From: Hexactinellida sp. DTS-2022
Lineage: Eukaryota > Porifera > Hexactinellida
DNA length: 64,000 nt
Direction of reading: 5' to 3'
NCBI GenBank assembly: GCA_028753945.1
Contig: JAPNXP010000013.1
Location: 1,736,001 to 1,800,000 of the forward strand
In this document: positions 45,266 to 54,594 of the stretch, one piece after another
Position numbering within the stretch: the stretch's first letter is position 1
Layout of the letters: the number at the start of each line of letters is the position of its first letter
Notes under the pieces: generated by a model
What the model was told of the DNA's origin: nothing
The model's database searches: none
Seen by the model: the letters and a program-made list of their open reading frames with translations, nothing else
Translations under genes and position numbers: made by a program

Positions 45266-45761
45266 CAGTGCAACCTCTATTAGTGGGAGAGCTTGGGACG
45301 GGAAAATTTGAATTTTCCCCCCTTCCCCAGTTATAATTATTTTTGATGGCTCTACTCTAATGTTTCTTAAGAAATCATCGGCGGTGGCTCAGAATTTAAC
45401 TAAATTGTCGAAATATACAAATACTGACTAGAACTTACATTAATGAATGTGTTATAAGTATATATTTCATAATATGACCATATGTAGTGTGTATCCATTG
45501 AAAATATTCTGTAGAACTTTAGAGTGTATTTATTAGAAATGCAGCATGATTTCTAAGTGTTATGTTAGAATTTGTCCATCCTCCCAATTTATTGAGGTCA
45601 TTTTGTATGGGGATACTAATTCCTTTAAATTAAGGTCCCCCATTCCCCACTTCCCCGCTTATAGAGGATCATTTGTATGGAAATTAACGAATATGGACCA
45701 AAGTTCACCCGTTTATAGAGGTTCCCCATTTATAGAGACCCCACTTATAGAGGTTTCACTG
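45266..45761. mobile_element. TA-flanked MITE, 496 bp, complete
   Basis: Left CAGTGCAACCTCTATTAGTG, right the complement of CAGTGAAACCTCTATAAGTG, TA on both sides. Several extra TTATAGAGGTTCCCC motifs lie at the right. The 195-codon frame at 45546-46133 starts inside it and is spurious. Confidence 0.8.
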
Positions 45762-45837
45762 TATTTGGTTATGGCTAGAAAAACAGCGCCTATGTCTTAT
45801 CCCTGTTCCAGAGCAGTGAATTTCCTTTATATTAGTG

Positions 45838-45925
45838 ATGTTTTTGGTGGGGTCTGGGGGGGCTCCCCGCCACTTATTTCGCTAGGGGGGGCGCTTATAT
45901 CCCAGGGGGGGCAGTCTTCCTATCA
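45838..45925. repeat. G-rich hAT-like remnant
   Basis: GGCTCCCCGCCACTTATTTC and GGGGGGGCGC tracts resemble hAT ends such as CAGTGGCGG, but no second end was found. Confidence 0.3.
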
Positions 45926-46099
45926 GTTATCTATAGATTCATTATTGGGGCCGTTTTCACCTATGTTTTCTAAGAAAATGCTAAATTTGAAAAGGGAGCG
46001 CCCCCAATTCTTTTTTTGTCTAAACACCACTGTTTATATACGTACAAGGCTATCACTCACTGTGTTATTTTTCAATCTTTATTGTTTTTATTCGTTTAG

Positions 46100-46261
46100 G
46101 AACAATATATTTTTTGTCACGATGCATTGTTAGTTGCATCTACTTGTAGAAAACCTATCTTTAACTATACTCTTATGTTTCGTCAGGATATTTATGGTTT
46201 TGTTGACTTGCTACAGCTCGAAAATGACCAAAATCCCACACATTCTTATTATGAATTTCAG
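46100..46261 (+). CDS. PTP exon E (Q-loop end, last helix, linker)
   Basis: Acceptor TTTAG before 46100 and donor GTACTT at 46262; 54 codons, phase 0 at both ends. It begins EQYIFCHDALLVAS, the QY.F.H.AL.E. end of a PTP catalytic domain, and continues through RQDIYGFVDLLQLE to YYEFQ. The part after DALL matches the position of the linker between first and second catalytic domains in receptor PTPs. Because the exon ends in an open donor without a stop, the protein continues. No further PTP exon was recognised between 46262 and 64000. Confidence 0.88.
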
Positions 46262-46375
46262 GTACTTAATTTTCACTTCATTCACGTCATGTACTATTTG
46301 AAACACCGAAGTAATATTTATGGCAGACTTTATACAATTTTATATACTTATTAGATTATTTTGAGCTTTCAATGC

Positions 46376-46545
46376 ATCTATACTATTAAGCTACAATGTT
46401 TTGTGTGTATGTTGCAGTATAAACGCTTACCTATTGATTTCTATAACTTGTGGTTAGGGCTTACCATAGCATTCTAATATACTAAGGCAATGGCGCTCAT
46501 ATTTTTTTTGGACCATGGATTGGTTGAACGAGTTAAGTATCTAAT
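46376..46545. repeat. Dispersed repeat R3 and Helitron-like 5' end
   Basis: Starts ATCTATACTATTAAG (Helitron 5' type). 46460-46545 is an inverted copy of 57960-58035 (GGACCATGGATTGGTTGAAC, GCATTCTAATATACT). The hAT at 58030 sits at the edge of the other copy. Confidence 0.5.
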
Positions 46546-46675
46546 TCACTCTATTCAAGATATACTATACTAAACGGCCCCCCAGTAAGACAGTAACATT
46601 GTTGATGCATTTATATAATTCTTCTGGTACCTTCTTAATATCTATACTATTAAAACACAAACCTATGTGGGTGTA

Positions 46676-46706
<31 letters not shown>

Positions 46707-46709
46707 TTA

Positions 46710-46810
46710 CAGTAGATCCTCTGAACAACGGACACATTGGGACCGGAACCGTTGTCCGTTATTTAGAGGTTGTCCGCTATTTGGAGTGTCCGTTATGGGA
46801 GGCTCCACTG
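46710..46810. mobile_element. TA-flanked MITE, 101 bp, nested in Helitron
   Basis: Ends CAGTAGATCCTCTGAACAAC and, reversed, CAGTGGAGCCTCCCATAACG; TA on both sides; GTCCGTTAT motifs inverted inside. Confidence 0.7.
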
Positions 46811-47099
46811 TATATATTTGTTTGTATGTTCCGATTTGATTGAAGAAACTGGACGGTATCCAAATGTGATTTTTGGCATATAGGCGTAACTTTTGGCACC
46901 CGCCAACAAGTTGAGGTTTCCACTCAAAATTTCTCACACCTCGACAAGTTATGACGTCATTGTCTCATTTCGAGAACCCTGAAAATACACTTGATCGCAC
47001 ATAATTCCCGGCCTCTAAGAGATAAAAATTTGAAAATTTAATAGAACATGTACATTAATGATGCAGACACGTTGGTCACACCAGATCACCAATATGCTA

Positions 47100-47351
47100 C
47101 AGTAGAAGCTCGCAAACCGGGGCAACTTGGCATTTCTGAAATATACCCCACTTTGGGAGAGTGCCCCGGTTTGCAAGCTTATCTACAAAGCTAAATATAC
47201 AAATATGAAAACAAAGTAACAAATCAATGAAAATAGTGCCCCGGTTTGCGAGCTTTGCCCCAGTTCGAGAGCGGAATTTATATATGATGAAACTAAATTC
47301 GGAAGTAACTGCCCCGGTTTGGGAGGTGCCCCGGTTTGCGAGCTTCTACTG
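47100..47351. mobile_element. TA-flanked MITE, 252 bp, nested in Helitron
   Basis: Identical 20-bp ends CAGTAGAAGCTCGCAAACCG, TA on both sides, four GCCCCGGTTTG motifs inside. The sequence on either side joins to match the uninterrupted Helitron copy at 6500-6620. Confidence 0.85.
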
Positions 47352-47928
47352 TAACTCATTATCGAATGATGACGTAATCACTAAATTTTCACATTGTTAA
47401 ATTTGACTATTTAGGCCTATTTACGCTTTATAATCAATATTAGGAGTATATAAACCACACACCAACCGCGAAGCGGTTGGTGTGTGGTTGTGTTCTGCCG
47501 CGAAGCGACTTAGCAAGCGAAGCGCGCTAGTTTAATTAAAATTAATAAAAGTCGTTATAGATAGTGAAGATTTGAATAATTAATTCATAATAATAACAAA
47601 TTAAGACATAAAAACTATTACAAACAATAAGCAAAACTATCTGTACTTTATATCTTCGTAGAGGAAAGTCTCTCCTGTAATTATTCTTCAGAAGAATTCG
47701 TTTCTTTAATTGAACTTCTGATAATGGATACCTAGAATAAAAGAAAAATTAGTTACTATATTTTTTAAGCTTCGAATTGTCGGACTTCACAACCATGTTA
47801 TTATAATTCTTAACTTTTTTGAGAGAATACATTCTGATACAGTTACTGTAATCTTTTTTAATATATCCCACCGCCAGACTTTGCAATCACAACAATCTCT
47901 CCATTTATTAATAAGCTCATCTTCAATA

Positions 47929-50762
47929 CAGGTGCATAGACAGTGGGCCTGCAGGGCCTGCCAGCAGGCCCAGGTGGGCCTTTCAGAATTTATCCTTTTG
48001 AAATGCAACATCAACCCTTAATTACCTAAGGTGGAACTGGACTAATTACATATGGTAAAGTTGTATTTTATTTGGCTTGAACTCTTAGTTATATGGTCGT
48101 ACGTGTCAGTATCCTTTTTATTACTTCAAACATTTAATAATCGGTTTCATTATCTTAAGTTCTGCTTGTAGCTTGCATTCATTTATACTTGTGTATATTC
48201 GGTATTTAGCTTTTCCTTTATAACCTGGCTTCCTCTACTCCTTTCCAGAGGCTATTTTGTACTCAACAAGCTAACTCTTTGTCTGAAGTCAATGGCAATG
48301 ATAACGATAATATTAGCATTGAGGAAGAGACTATTCCTCCAAAAACTAAACAGGACAAGTTTGTGTTTGCTAACATTGATGATTCAATTCATACTGACAT
48401 TTCACAGGATAAGCTACAGAATCAATTTCAACCTACTGTAAATAGACATTTGCTATTGGCTGATAAGCACGGTGAATTCTTTCAAACGACATGGTATACT
48501 GACAGATCTTGGTTGGAATATTCAGTATCGAAATCTCGAGCTTTTTGCTTTTGTTTCCGCCATTTTCCTAACACTCGCACTGGTGTGGTTATGTCGAGAG
48601 ATGGCTTTGACAGTTGGAATAACGGCAAGAAGGCAATTGGCAAGCATCAAGAGGGGGAAGCACACAAATATAGTATGGCTTTGTGGACTGCTATGAAGGT
48701 TGCAAAGCCTGGCATCAAGTCTTTGGTGAGTACACCGCACGCTACAGAAGTCAGACAAAACAGCGAGTATTTGGAAGCTGTTATTGATGTTGTTCGCCTG
48801 CTTGGTAAGCAAGGACTGGCTTTCAGAGGACATCTCGAAGGTGAATCTAGACAAAATAAAGGAAACTTTCTGGAAGTTATGTGCTTTCTCAGCAAGTATT
48901 CACCCATCGTGGAAGAAAAACTTAAAAGAAAAGACGTTAGATATACATCACCAGGAATTCAAAATAATATAATAAAGATTATTGCTTCTGGTGTGCGTCG
49001 CTAAATTGTTAGTGAAATTTCCTCTGCTCGATTCTTCAGTCTATTAGTTGATGAAACCAAAGATCTTTCCAAAACGGAACAGATTTCATATTGCTTACGA
49101 TATGTTTTAAATGATGAGTCACACGAAGAAATCCTAAATTTTATTCCCGCTGATGAACTGAATGCTCAAAGTCTGTTCGCTGTTATTGTGGAAACTCTTT
49201 CCAAAGAAGGTGTCGATATCCTACAGTGTGTGTCGCAGTCCTACGATGGTGCATCTGTAATGTCAGGTTAGAAAACTTATGACGGATAAAGTTCCAGGGT
49301 GCTTTTACATCCACTGTAATGCATACAAGATGATCTCTGTATTGTGGATTGTGTTAAAGGAATTAGTAAGGTGACTTATTTCTTCGAAATTCTCCAGAGA
49401 CTGTACATATTCATAAGTGGTTCTGCTGTTCACAAGATATTTTTAGAAAAGCTTAAGACAGCTAATAAGGACCATAAAGCTGGCGACGAATTCAAACTAA
49501 CCTTAAAACGGCATTCTGACACTAGGTGGACTAGTCAATTTGAGTCATGCAGAGCAGTTCTCTCTTCCATAGGAATTATATTCGAAACTCTTAATCAATT
49601 TGCTGATAATGAAGAAAGAAACGCCGATCAAAGAAATGTAGCTGACAGAATATCATCAGAAATTACTACTACTTTTATGATACATCTAGTCATGTTTGAA
49701 GAGATTTTTAGAGTGACTTCCATACTTGCAAGGTATCTTCAGGGCAAGACATTGGACCTCGTAAGTGCTTTGCATCAAATTGAAACCGTTGAAATGCAAT
49801 TTGATTCCGCTAGGCGTGATGTTGTATCTGCTGCAAGTCTTTGGCAGACCATTTGGGTAACCGCCCAAGCGATCATAGGGAATTTAGAATAACCATCCTG
49901 CTGCTCGATTCACTCGAAAGACTAGATACCAGACTGAATCTACAGCTGAAAACCCTAGCACCTAGGCTGAATACCACCACATTCTTTTCTTTCCATTTCT
50001 AGACAGAATACTGATGGAAATCAGAACCACATTATGTGGCAGAAACACTGATATATATACAGGCATTATTGCACTGAGTCCATTACATCCAACATTTCTT
50101 GACACGGATGCAATTCTTGGTTTTGGGATCACTTTCCGCGTGGCCCCATCAAAATGCAATATTTGAAGAACGATATTGCTGCAGTGCTGAGAGTATTTGA
50201 AAGCCGTAAATTACTGCCGAAAGGGCTGGCACAGAGATGGGGCAGTGTGAAAGCCCCAAGAATAATGTCGAGGTTCTCTCTAGTCTTAAAGAACTTAAAG
50301 AAGCTATATATCTGAGTTTTACACACTTCTCAGGACAGCTGTGACACTTCCTATAACCACTGCTTCCTGTGAGAGAAATTTTCCATGTTGAAAAGGATTA
50401 TAAACTGGTTAAGGACGACCAGCACTGATGGTAGACTAGGGGATTTGGGTGTTTTGGCTATATGCTCGAAACGTGCCGAAGCAATTCCAATTGAAGATAT
50501 CATCTCCAAATTCAATGCTACAGGACCAGGAGGGGAAAGGAAAATAGCACTTTAATATTGCTTTTTAGAAATCATAGATATTCGTATTTATCAATTATTA
50601 ATATTTATCAATTATTAAAGACTCTTGGAAATCATGTTTCAAACTACGTAATACGAAATCAGCAAGTGATAAACAAATGAGATCATAAAATAATTTGCAG
50701 GTCCTACGGCAAAGCCGCAGGTCCCATGAAGGCCCAGTGCGTAAAACCTGGTTACGCCACTA
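47929..50762 (+). mobile_element. hAT element, 2834 bp, complete, inserted in a P element
   Basis: Starts CAGGTGCATAGACAGTGGGC, and its right end reversed reads TAGTGGCGTAACCAGG with CACTGGGCCT further in. The target duplication is a perfect 8 bp: CTTCAATA at 47921-47928 and 50763-50770. The sequence on both sides is P-element C-terminal coding DNA on the other strand. Confidence 0.9.
48279..50556 (+). pseudogene. hAT transposase, TTF/ZMYM1-like, nearly full length with few lesions
   Basis: ORF 48279-49004 contains an acidic N-terminus, then a TTF-type zinc finger region (FQTTWYTDRSWLEYSVSKSR, then AFCFCFRHFP) and HQEGEAHKYSMALW. An in-frame TAA follows RR at 49004; after it the frame continues SARFFSLLVDETKDLSKTEQ (first catalytic Asp region) and SYDGASVMSG to a stop at 49270. 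Next come CFYIHCNAH, LCIVDCVKGISKVTYFFEIL and TRWTSQFESCRAVLSSIG (49344-49892). The C-terminal dimerisation block ITTASCERNFSMLKRI..WLR is near 50360. About three to five lesions separate it from an intact protein. A cut-and-paste transposase, nuclear. It may read from a weak acceptor at 48249. Confidence 0.82.
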
Positions 50763-50770
50763 CTTCAATA

Positions 50771-51106
50771 AACTCCATGCTTATTTGTATTGAAATAGTA
50801 CGACATGGACCGACAAAAGAATTTACTGAGTAATTCAGAGCTATCAATTTTCATAAAAGTTTCGTAAACAATATTAACACAATCGATAACTGCAATAAAT
50901 GGATATTTAAGAGAACCCCTTTCTAATAATTCAATGAGAATAAATAGAGATCCCATATTATTACTACTTGCATTGTTTTTCAGTAGTTAAGAAATTATGA
51001 CAATTAACACACCAGTTAGATTTTTTAAGGTATTAAAATACGGCATACCCAGCAACATAAGCAAGGCATTCAACCTGCGATGAATTTATTTGAGGTTTGG
51101 GAATTA
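50771..51106 (-). other. P-element C-terminal region between the hAT and a MITE
   Basis: Short - strand frame 50956-50765 (LIELLERGSLKYPFIAVIDC) matches the RGGLKYPSMEVLESC segment of the related P element at 36598-36640, so it is former coding sequence of the split P element. Confidence 0.65.
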
Positions 51107-51368
51107 CCGTATTTCCTTGAATAGTAGCCCCCCCTCGAATAATCGCCCCCCTTGAATAATCGCCCCCCCCCAAAATAGGTCCTAATTATTTTTTGACACC
51201 GCCTAGAATAACCGTTGATATCAAATAATCGCCTCCCTATAATTATTGACTCTCTCAAATGATTATATTCCACAAATATTCGCCATTCTCGAAAATCATA
51301 ACATTTTCTTGGGCCTAAATGGGGCTTGAAATCAATAATCGCCCCGGCTACTATTCAAGGCAATACGG
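51107..51368. mobile_element. TA-flanked MITE, 262 bp, nested in P element
   Basis: Ends CCGTATTTCCTTGAATAGTA and, reversed, CCGTATTGCCTTGAATAGTA, TA on both sides, interior with AATAATCGCCCCCC motifs. Confidence 0.82.
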
Positions 51369-54300
51369 TATTCAAGTGTTTCAACAAATAATTGAAAATC
51401 AAAATAGGAATCTGAACTCTCCCCACAAACTTTTTTCCGCAAATTTTTTAATATAATTATCCAATGTTAAATAAAGGCTTGACAAATTCATCAGATATTA
51501 ATTTAGCTGAAAACAATTTCAGAATATTAGAAAGTTGGAGTCTTCCTTCACTTTCTAATATTTTACAGTAGGTAATATGGTTTTGAGCACCAGACATTTG
51601 TCTATATAATCCGAAGTGGTGTTCAAAGGGGTCGTTTAGAATTCTAGCTGATAGTACATATTTGAAATTGCATTCACAACTAATCTCAAGTAAGTCGATC
51701 AACTAGGAAAGGTAGTGCCATACAGGTGTGCCTAAAACTCTTAAATGTTTGTGGTGTCAGTTTACCATATCTACATGGTATAACTTTCCAACAATTCAGC
51801 CATGCTACTACTTTTCGATTAAAGCTCTATCGAAAATCCTTTTGACATAATGGAGCTGAGTTGTCAGCGGATTTCTATTCCAACCCAACTAACATTAAAT
51901 ACATCCCAAATATGACTAATTAATTTCAAAAATCCAACTGTTTGATTATTTTCTGCAATTTCCTTCTAAATTTTGAAAGTTAGTAGCCTATTGTATGTAG
52001 AATCGTGAAATATCTTGAGTGCCAAGTTTACATTTTGCCTTTCTAAATTGGATGGCCAACAGGCCTTTGAAGATAATTTAGGTGCCCTCTTCAAAGTATT
52101 ATGCACGTCTAATTTGAATATAGTTCGTATGTCATCAAAAGAAGCTGTACATACTTGTGGATAGAGGCGACGGGTGTTTACTATGACTAACGGTGATATT
52201 TTTGATGTGAATGGACACACAGAGGCTATTAGATGGAGTCACGTTGTTTGAATAGCCTTCAAAACAATCTTCAAACATGGGAAAAACAAATGTCTTGTCA
52301 GGATCGTGCAAATTTAGCCATTATTACGAATTGATTTTATTATTTGGATTATATCAAAAAGTAGTATTATATTTCTGGAGGGATCACATGGATGTTTAAC
52401 TTTAGGATGCAAAGTTTTTGAGTCATTTGAAAATAATTTAAACAAACTAACATTCATGGGATAGTTATCAGTACACATCGCTTCAACAAACAAGTTGCAA
52501 CTTTCAATATCAGAAATAGTATTTCTGACAATTGGGAAAAGGACCTCTGCTGACGAAAAGCCGAGAGGTATCAAACGGACAATGGTTGAATACTTTTTCG
52601 CTAAACTGGATACCATTATAGAAAAAACAGTGGTTGGGGGATCTTCAGGATTCTCAATGGATCCAATAATTCTACCCCCTTTGTAGCTAGCAGCATTACG
52701 GATGTGCACTTCATCCATTTGAATAAATACATGGCGATCTAGCTGGCTAAAAGTCGTGGCTGTTTCTTTGAGAACGTTTAGGTACTCGTTTTCTAAGCCA
52801 ATGTAATTTTTAATTCTCAATATATTCCTCTAGTGTGGCAAAATTAATATATCCTAAGAGAGAATAAGCCGATAACCAGCAGGCGATATCCCTTGAAGTT
52901 TTAATGCAAAAACCTGAGTAATAATATTATAGCGGCGACCTTTTTTTCAGTTATTAAATTTCTCAGTTGGTCTATATGGAAATGGAGTCGAATTTCCATT
53001 GAATTGGAGTCTTCCATTCCAAAATCGCTTTCAATATTTGCACTAAGTTCTAATTGATTAATTGCACAGCTGATATCACTAATTGCATGTTCTATATTAG
53101 TTTTACTGTTATATGTACTCTTGATATTAGAATTTGGGGTAAAGATTCTAAAGAATAACAATTAATATCACTCATATGTGATTTAATTTGACGAATATCA
53201 TTTATCACCCTTGTCGGCAAAGGAATTAGATGTTTTCCCTATAAAATGCTTTAACATTTAAGTCATGGTCAATTATGAGTGTCCGTTCAATGGAAGGTGC
53301 GTTATCCAATGTTGCAATCTTCAGGAAATATAAAGAATCTGTTCCTGGATTGGAGCTAACCCAATCATTTTTTAGATCGATTAAATCTAACTTAGTTAAC
53401 AAATTAGCAAATGAATTGACTTGGAACTTAACACCTGTAACATTGTCATCACCCGGCTCATCCTGAATCCTTCACGAAGCATGGTATCATCTTTGTCATC
53501 TATTGACACCCTTTACACTTATCTGTTCTGTCAGTTAAATAGCTTGGACAGTTGGGGAAATACTGGGTATCGCTGTCTTTTTAGAGTCGTCTTGTCTTGG
53601 GGCATCTCGATAATCTTTTCTTCATCAAAATACTCAAGTGTCCTTACAGTATCTTCATCTTTGAAGTGGTGAATACATACCTAAGATCGAGTTGGTTGAA
53701 ATGTATTGTTTTGGCAAAAACTGTCCGCCCGAACAGTTTTTGTCAAAACAATATAAATAAATTCAGAATGTATATAAACTACACACCTGTAAGTATTTGT
53801 TCTCCTCGTAATGCTCTCTTGGTCTTGGGATAGCCCTAAACCATTTCTCACGAAGTTGTTTATCATTCGGAAATGAAAAAGAAGCTGTACGTTGATCTTG
53901 GTTCTTGTAATTGGATTTATACCCAGGAACTACGCAGGACATCTTCGTTTCAGTAAGATATCAACAAAAATTAAGAAAATGCGTATAGATAAATAGAAGG
54001 AAAGTCGAGGAAGTTGTAAAATAACAATTTAATAATGCCTAAAAATTATTATACTAATCGTATCGTGACAAAATAGAAACATAATGGGTGTACAGTAAAC
54101 AAATTAAACATAAATATAACTTGTGGTTGTTTAATAAATTCCCATTCCACTGAATTCAGGTAAAATTTTTTCATTCGATGACATGTTATGGTCATAGACT
54201 ACTTAATATACAGATGGGCAACTAAACGAAAATTCTTGAATACTCTCTCTCGTGTAATCTAGTGCTCTTATCACTTAGATATTATCCACTACTAGGTAGT

Positions 54301-54594
54301 CAGATATGGCGAATCTATTGGGACCATTTCTAGGTACTTAAGAATGTAGTTTTGTGGTTTAGGCCCTATTTTATGATGACGGTAGCATTATTTCTATTCA
54401 TTAGTATATCCAAATATCTCGACATTAATTCATATTGTATACTACAATCCTATAAATTGTTGAAAGCGCTACTACTGTATAGCACTTCCTTCTCTATATT
54501 AGTAGTTCAACTTCAGCATGAAATTTGTGTTCATTTAGAGGAAACAGAACTATAATACTACAAAAGTATACATAGAACTACCATTTAGACAAAT

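Larger units (their letters stand above)
5718..46261 (+). other. Receptor-type protein tyrosine phosphatase gene (partial, 5 exons, 4 introns)
   Basis: Gene-level entry for the five exons listed separately. Joined in order they give a continuous reading frame of about 226 residues covering the C-terminal three quarters of a PTP catalytic domain plus the start of the linker that follows it. PTPs remove phosphate from phosphotyrosine through a cysteinyl-phosphate intermediate. The WPD-loop Asp, the catalytic Cys and Arg of HCSAGVGRSG and the Q-loop Gln are all present, so this domain should be active. The last exon runs past the domain and ends in YYEFQ, resembling the D1-D2 linker of receptor PTPs (often ..EEFQ..), hence the receptor-type call; a non-receptor PTP is not excluded. 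Introns are 4350, 19700, 7755 and 8056 bp and full of mobile elements. The first PTP exons (PYDHSRV, DYINAS region) lie upstream of the window or were missed. No second domain was found downstream. Confidence 0.9.
46641..47530 (+). mobile_element. Non-autonomous Helitron, 890 bp, both ends present
   Basis: 5' end A|TCTATACTATTAAAACAC, 3' end GCGAAGCGCGCTAG|T, i.e. the TC...CTRR structure inserted between A and T. A strong hairpin (CCACACACCAACCGC-GAA-GCGGTTGGTGTGTGG, stem about 17 bp) lies some 40 bp before the 3' end. It is enlarged by two MITEs (46710-46810 and 47100-47351) and a TA microsatellite near 46680. No Rep/helicase is encoded. Confidence 0.8.
47787..53942 (-). pseudogene. P-element transposase with THAP finger, split by a hAT
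   Basis: On the - strand the start ATG at 53942 opens a THAP finger in two exons: exon 1 53787-53942 (MSCVVPGYKSNYKNQ... FSFPNDKQLREKWFRAIPRP), GT..AG intron 53681-53786, and exon 2 from 53680 (VCIHHFKDEDTVRTLEYFDE). Then come the transposase blocks 53161-52901, 52820-52314 (IQMDEVHIRNAASYKGGRII, VFSIMVSSLAKKY) and 51702-51457 (ILNDPFEHHFGLYRQMSGAQ). The C-terminal tail continues at 47920-47787 (KWRDCCDCKVWRWDILKKIT, homologous to the tail of the 33305-37127 element). A hAT (47929-50762) and a MITE (51107-51368) interrupt it, and frameshifts occur. The outer terminal repeats were not found. Confidence 0.8.

Noticed and set aside
45546..46133. 195-codon + strand open frame
   Set aside because: It runs from inside a TA-flanked MITE through a G-rich remnant into PTP exon E in a different frame. 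No family motif; composition follows the repeats.
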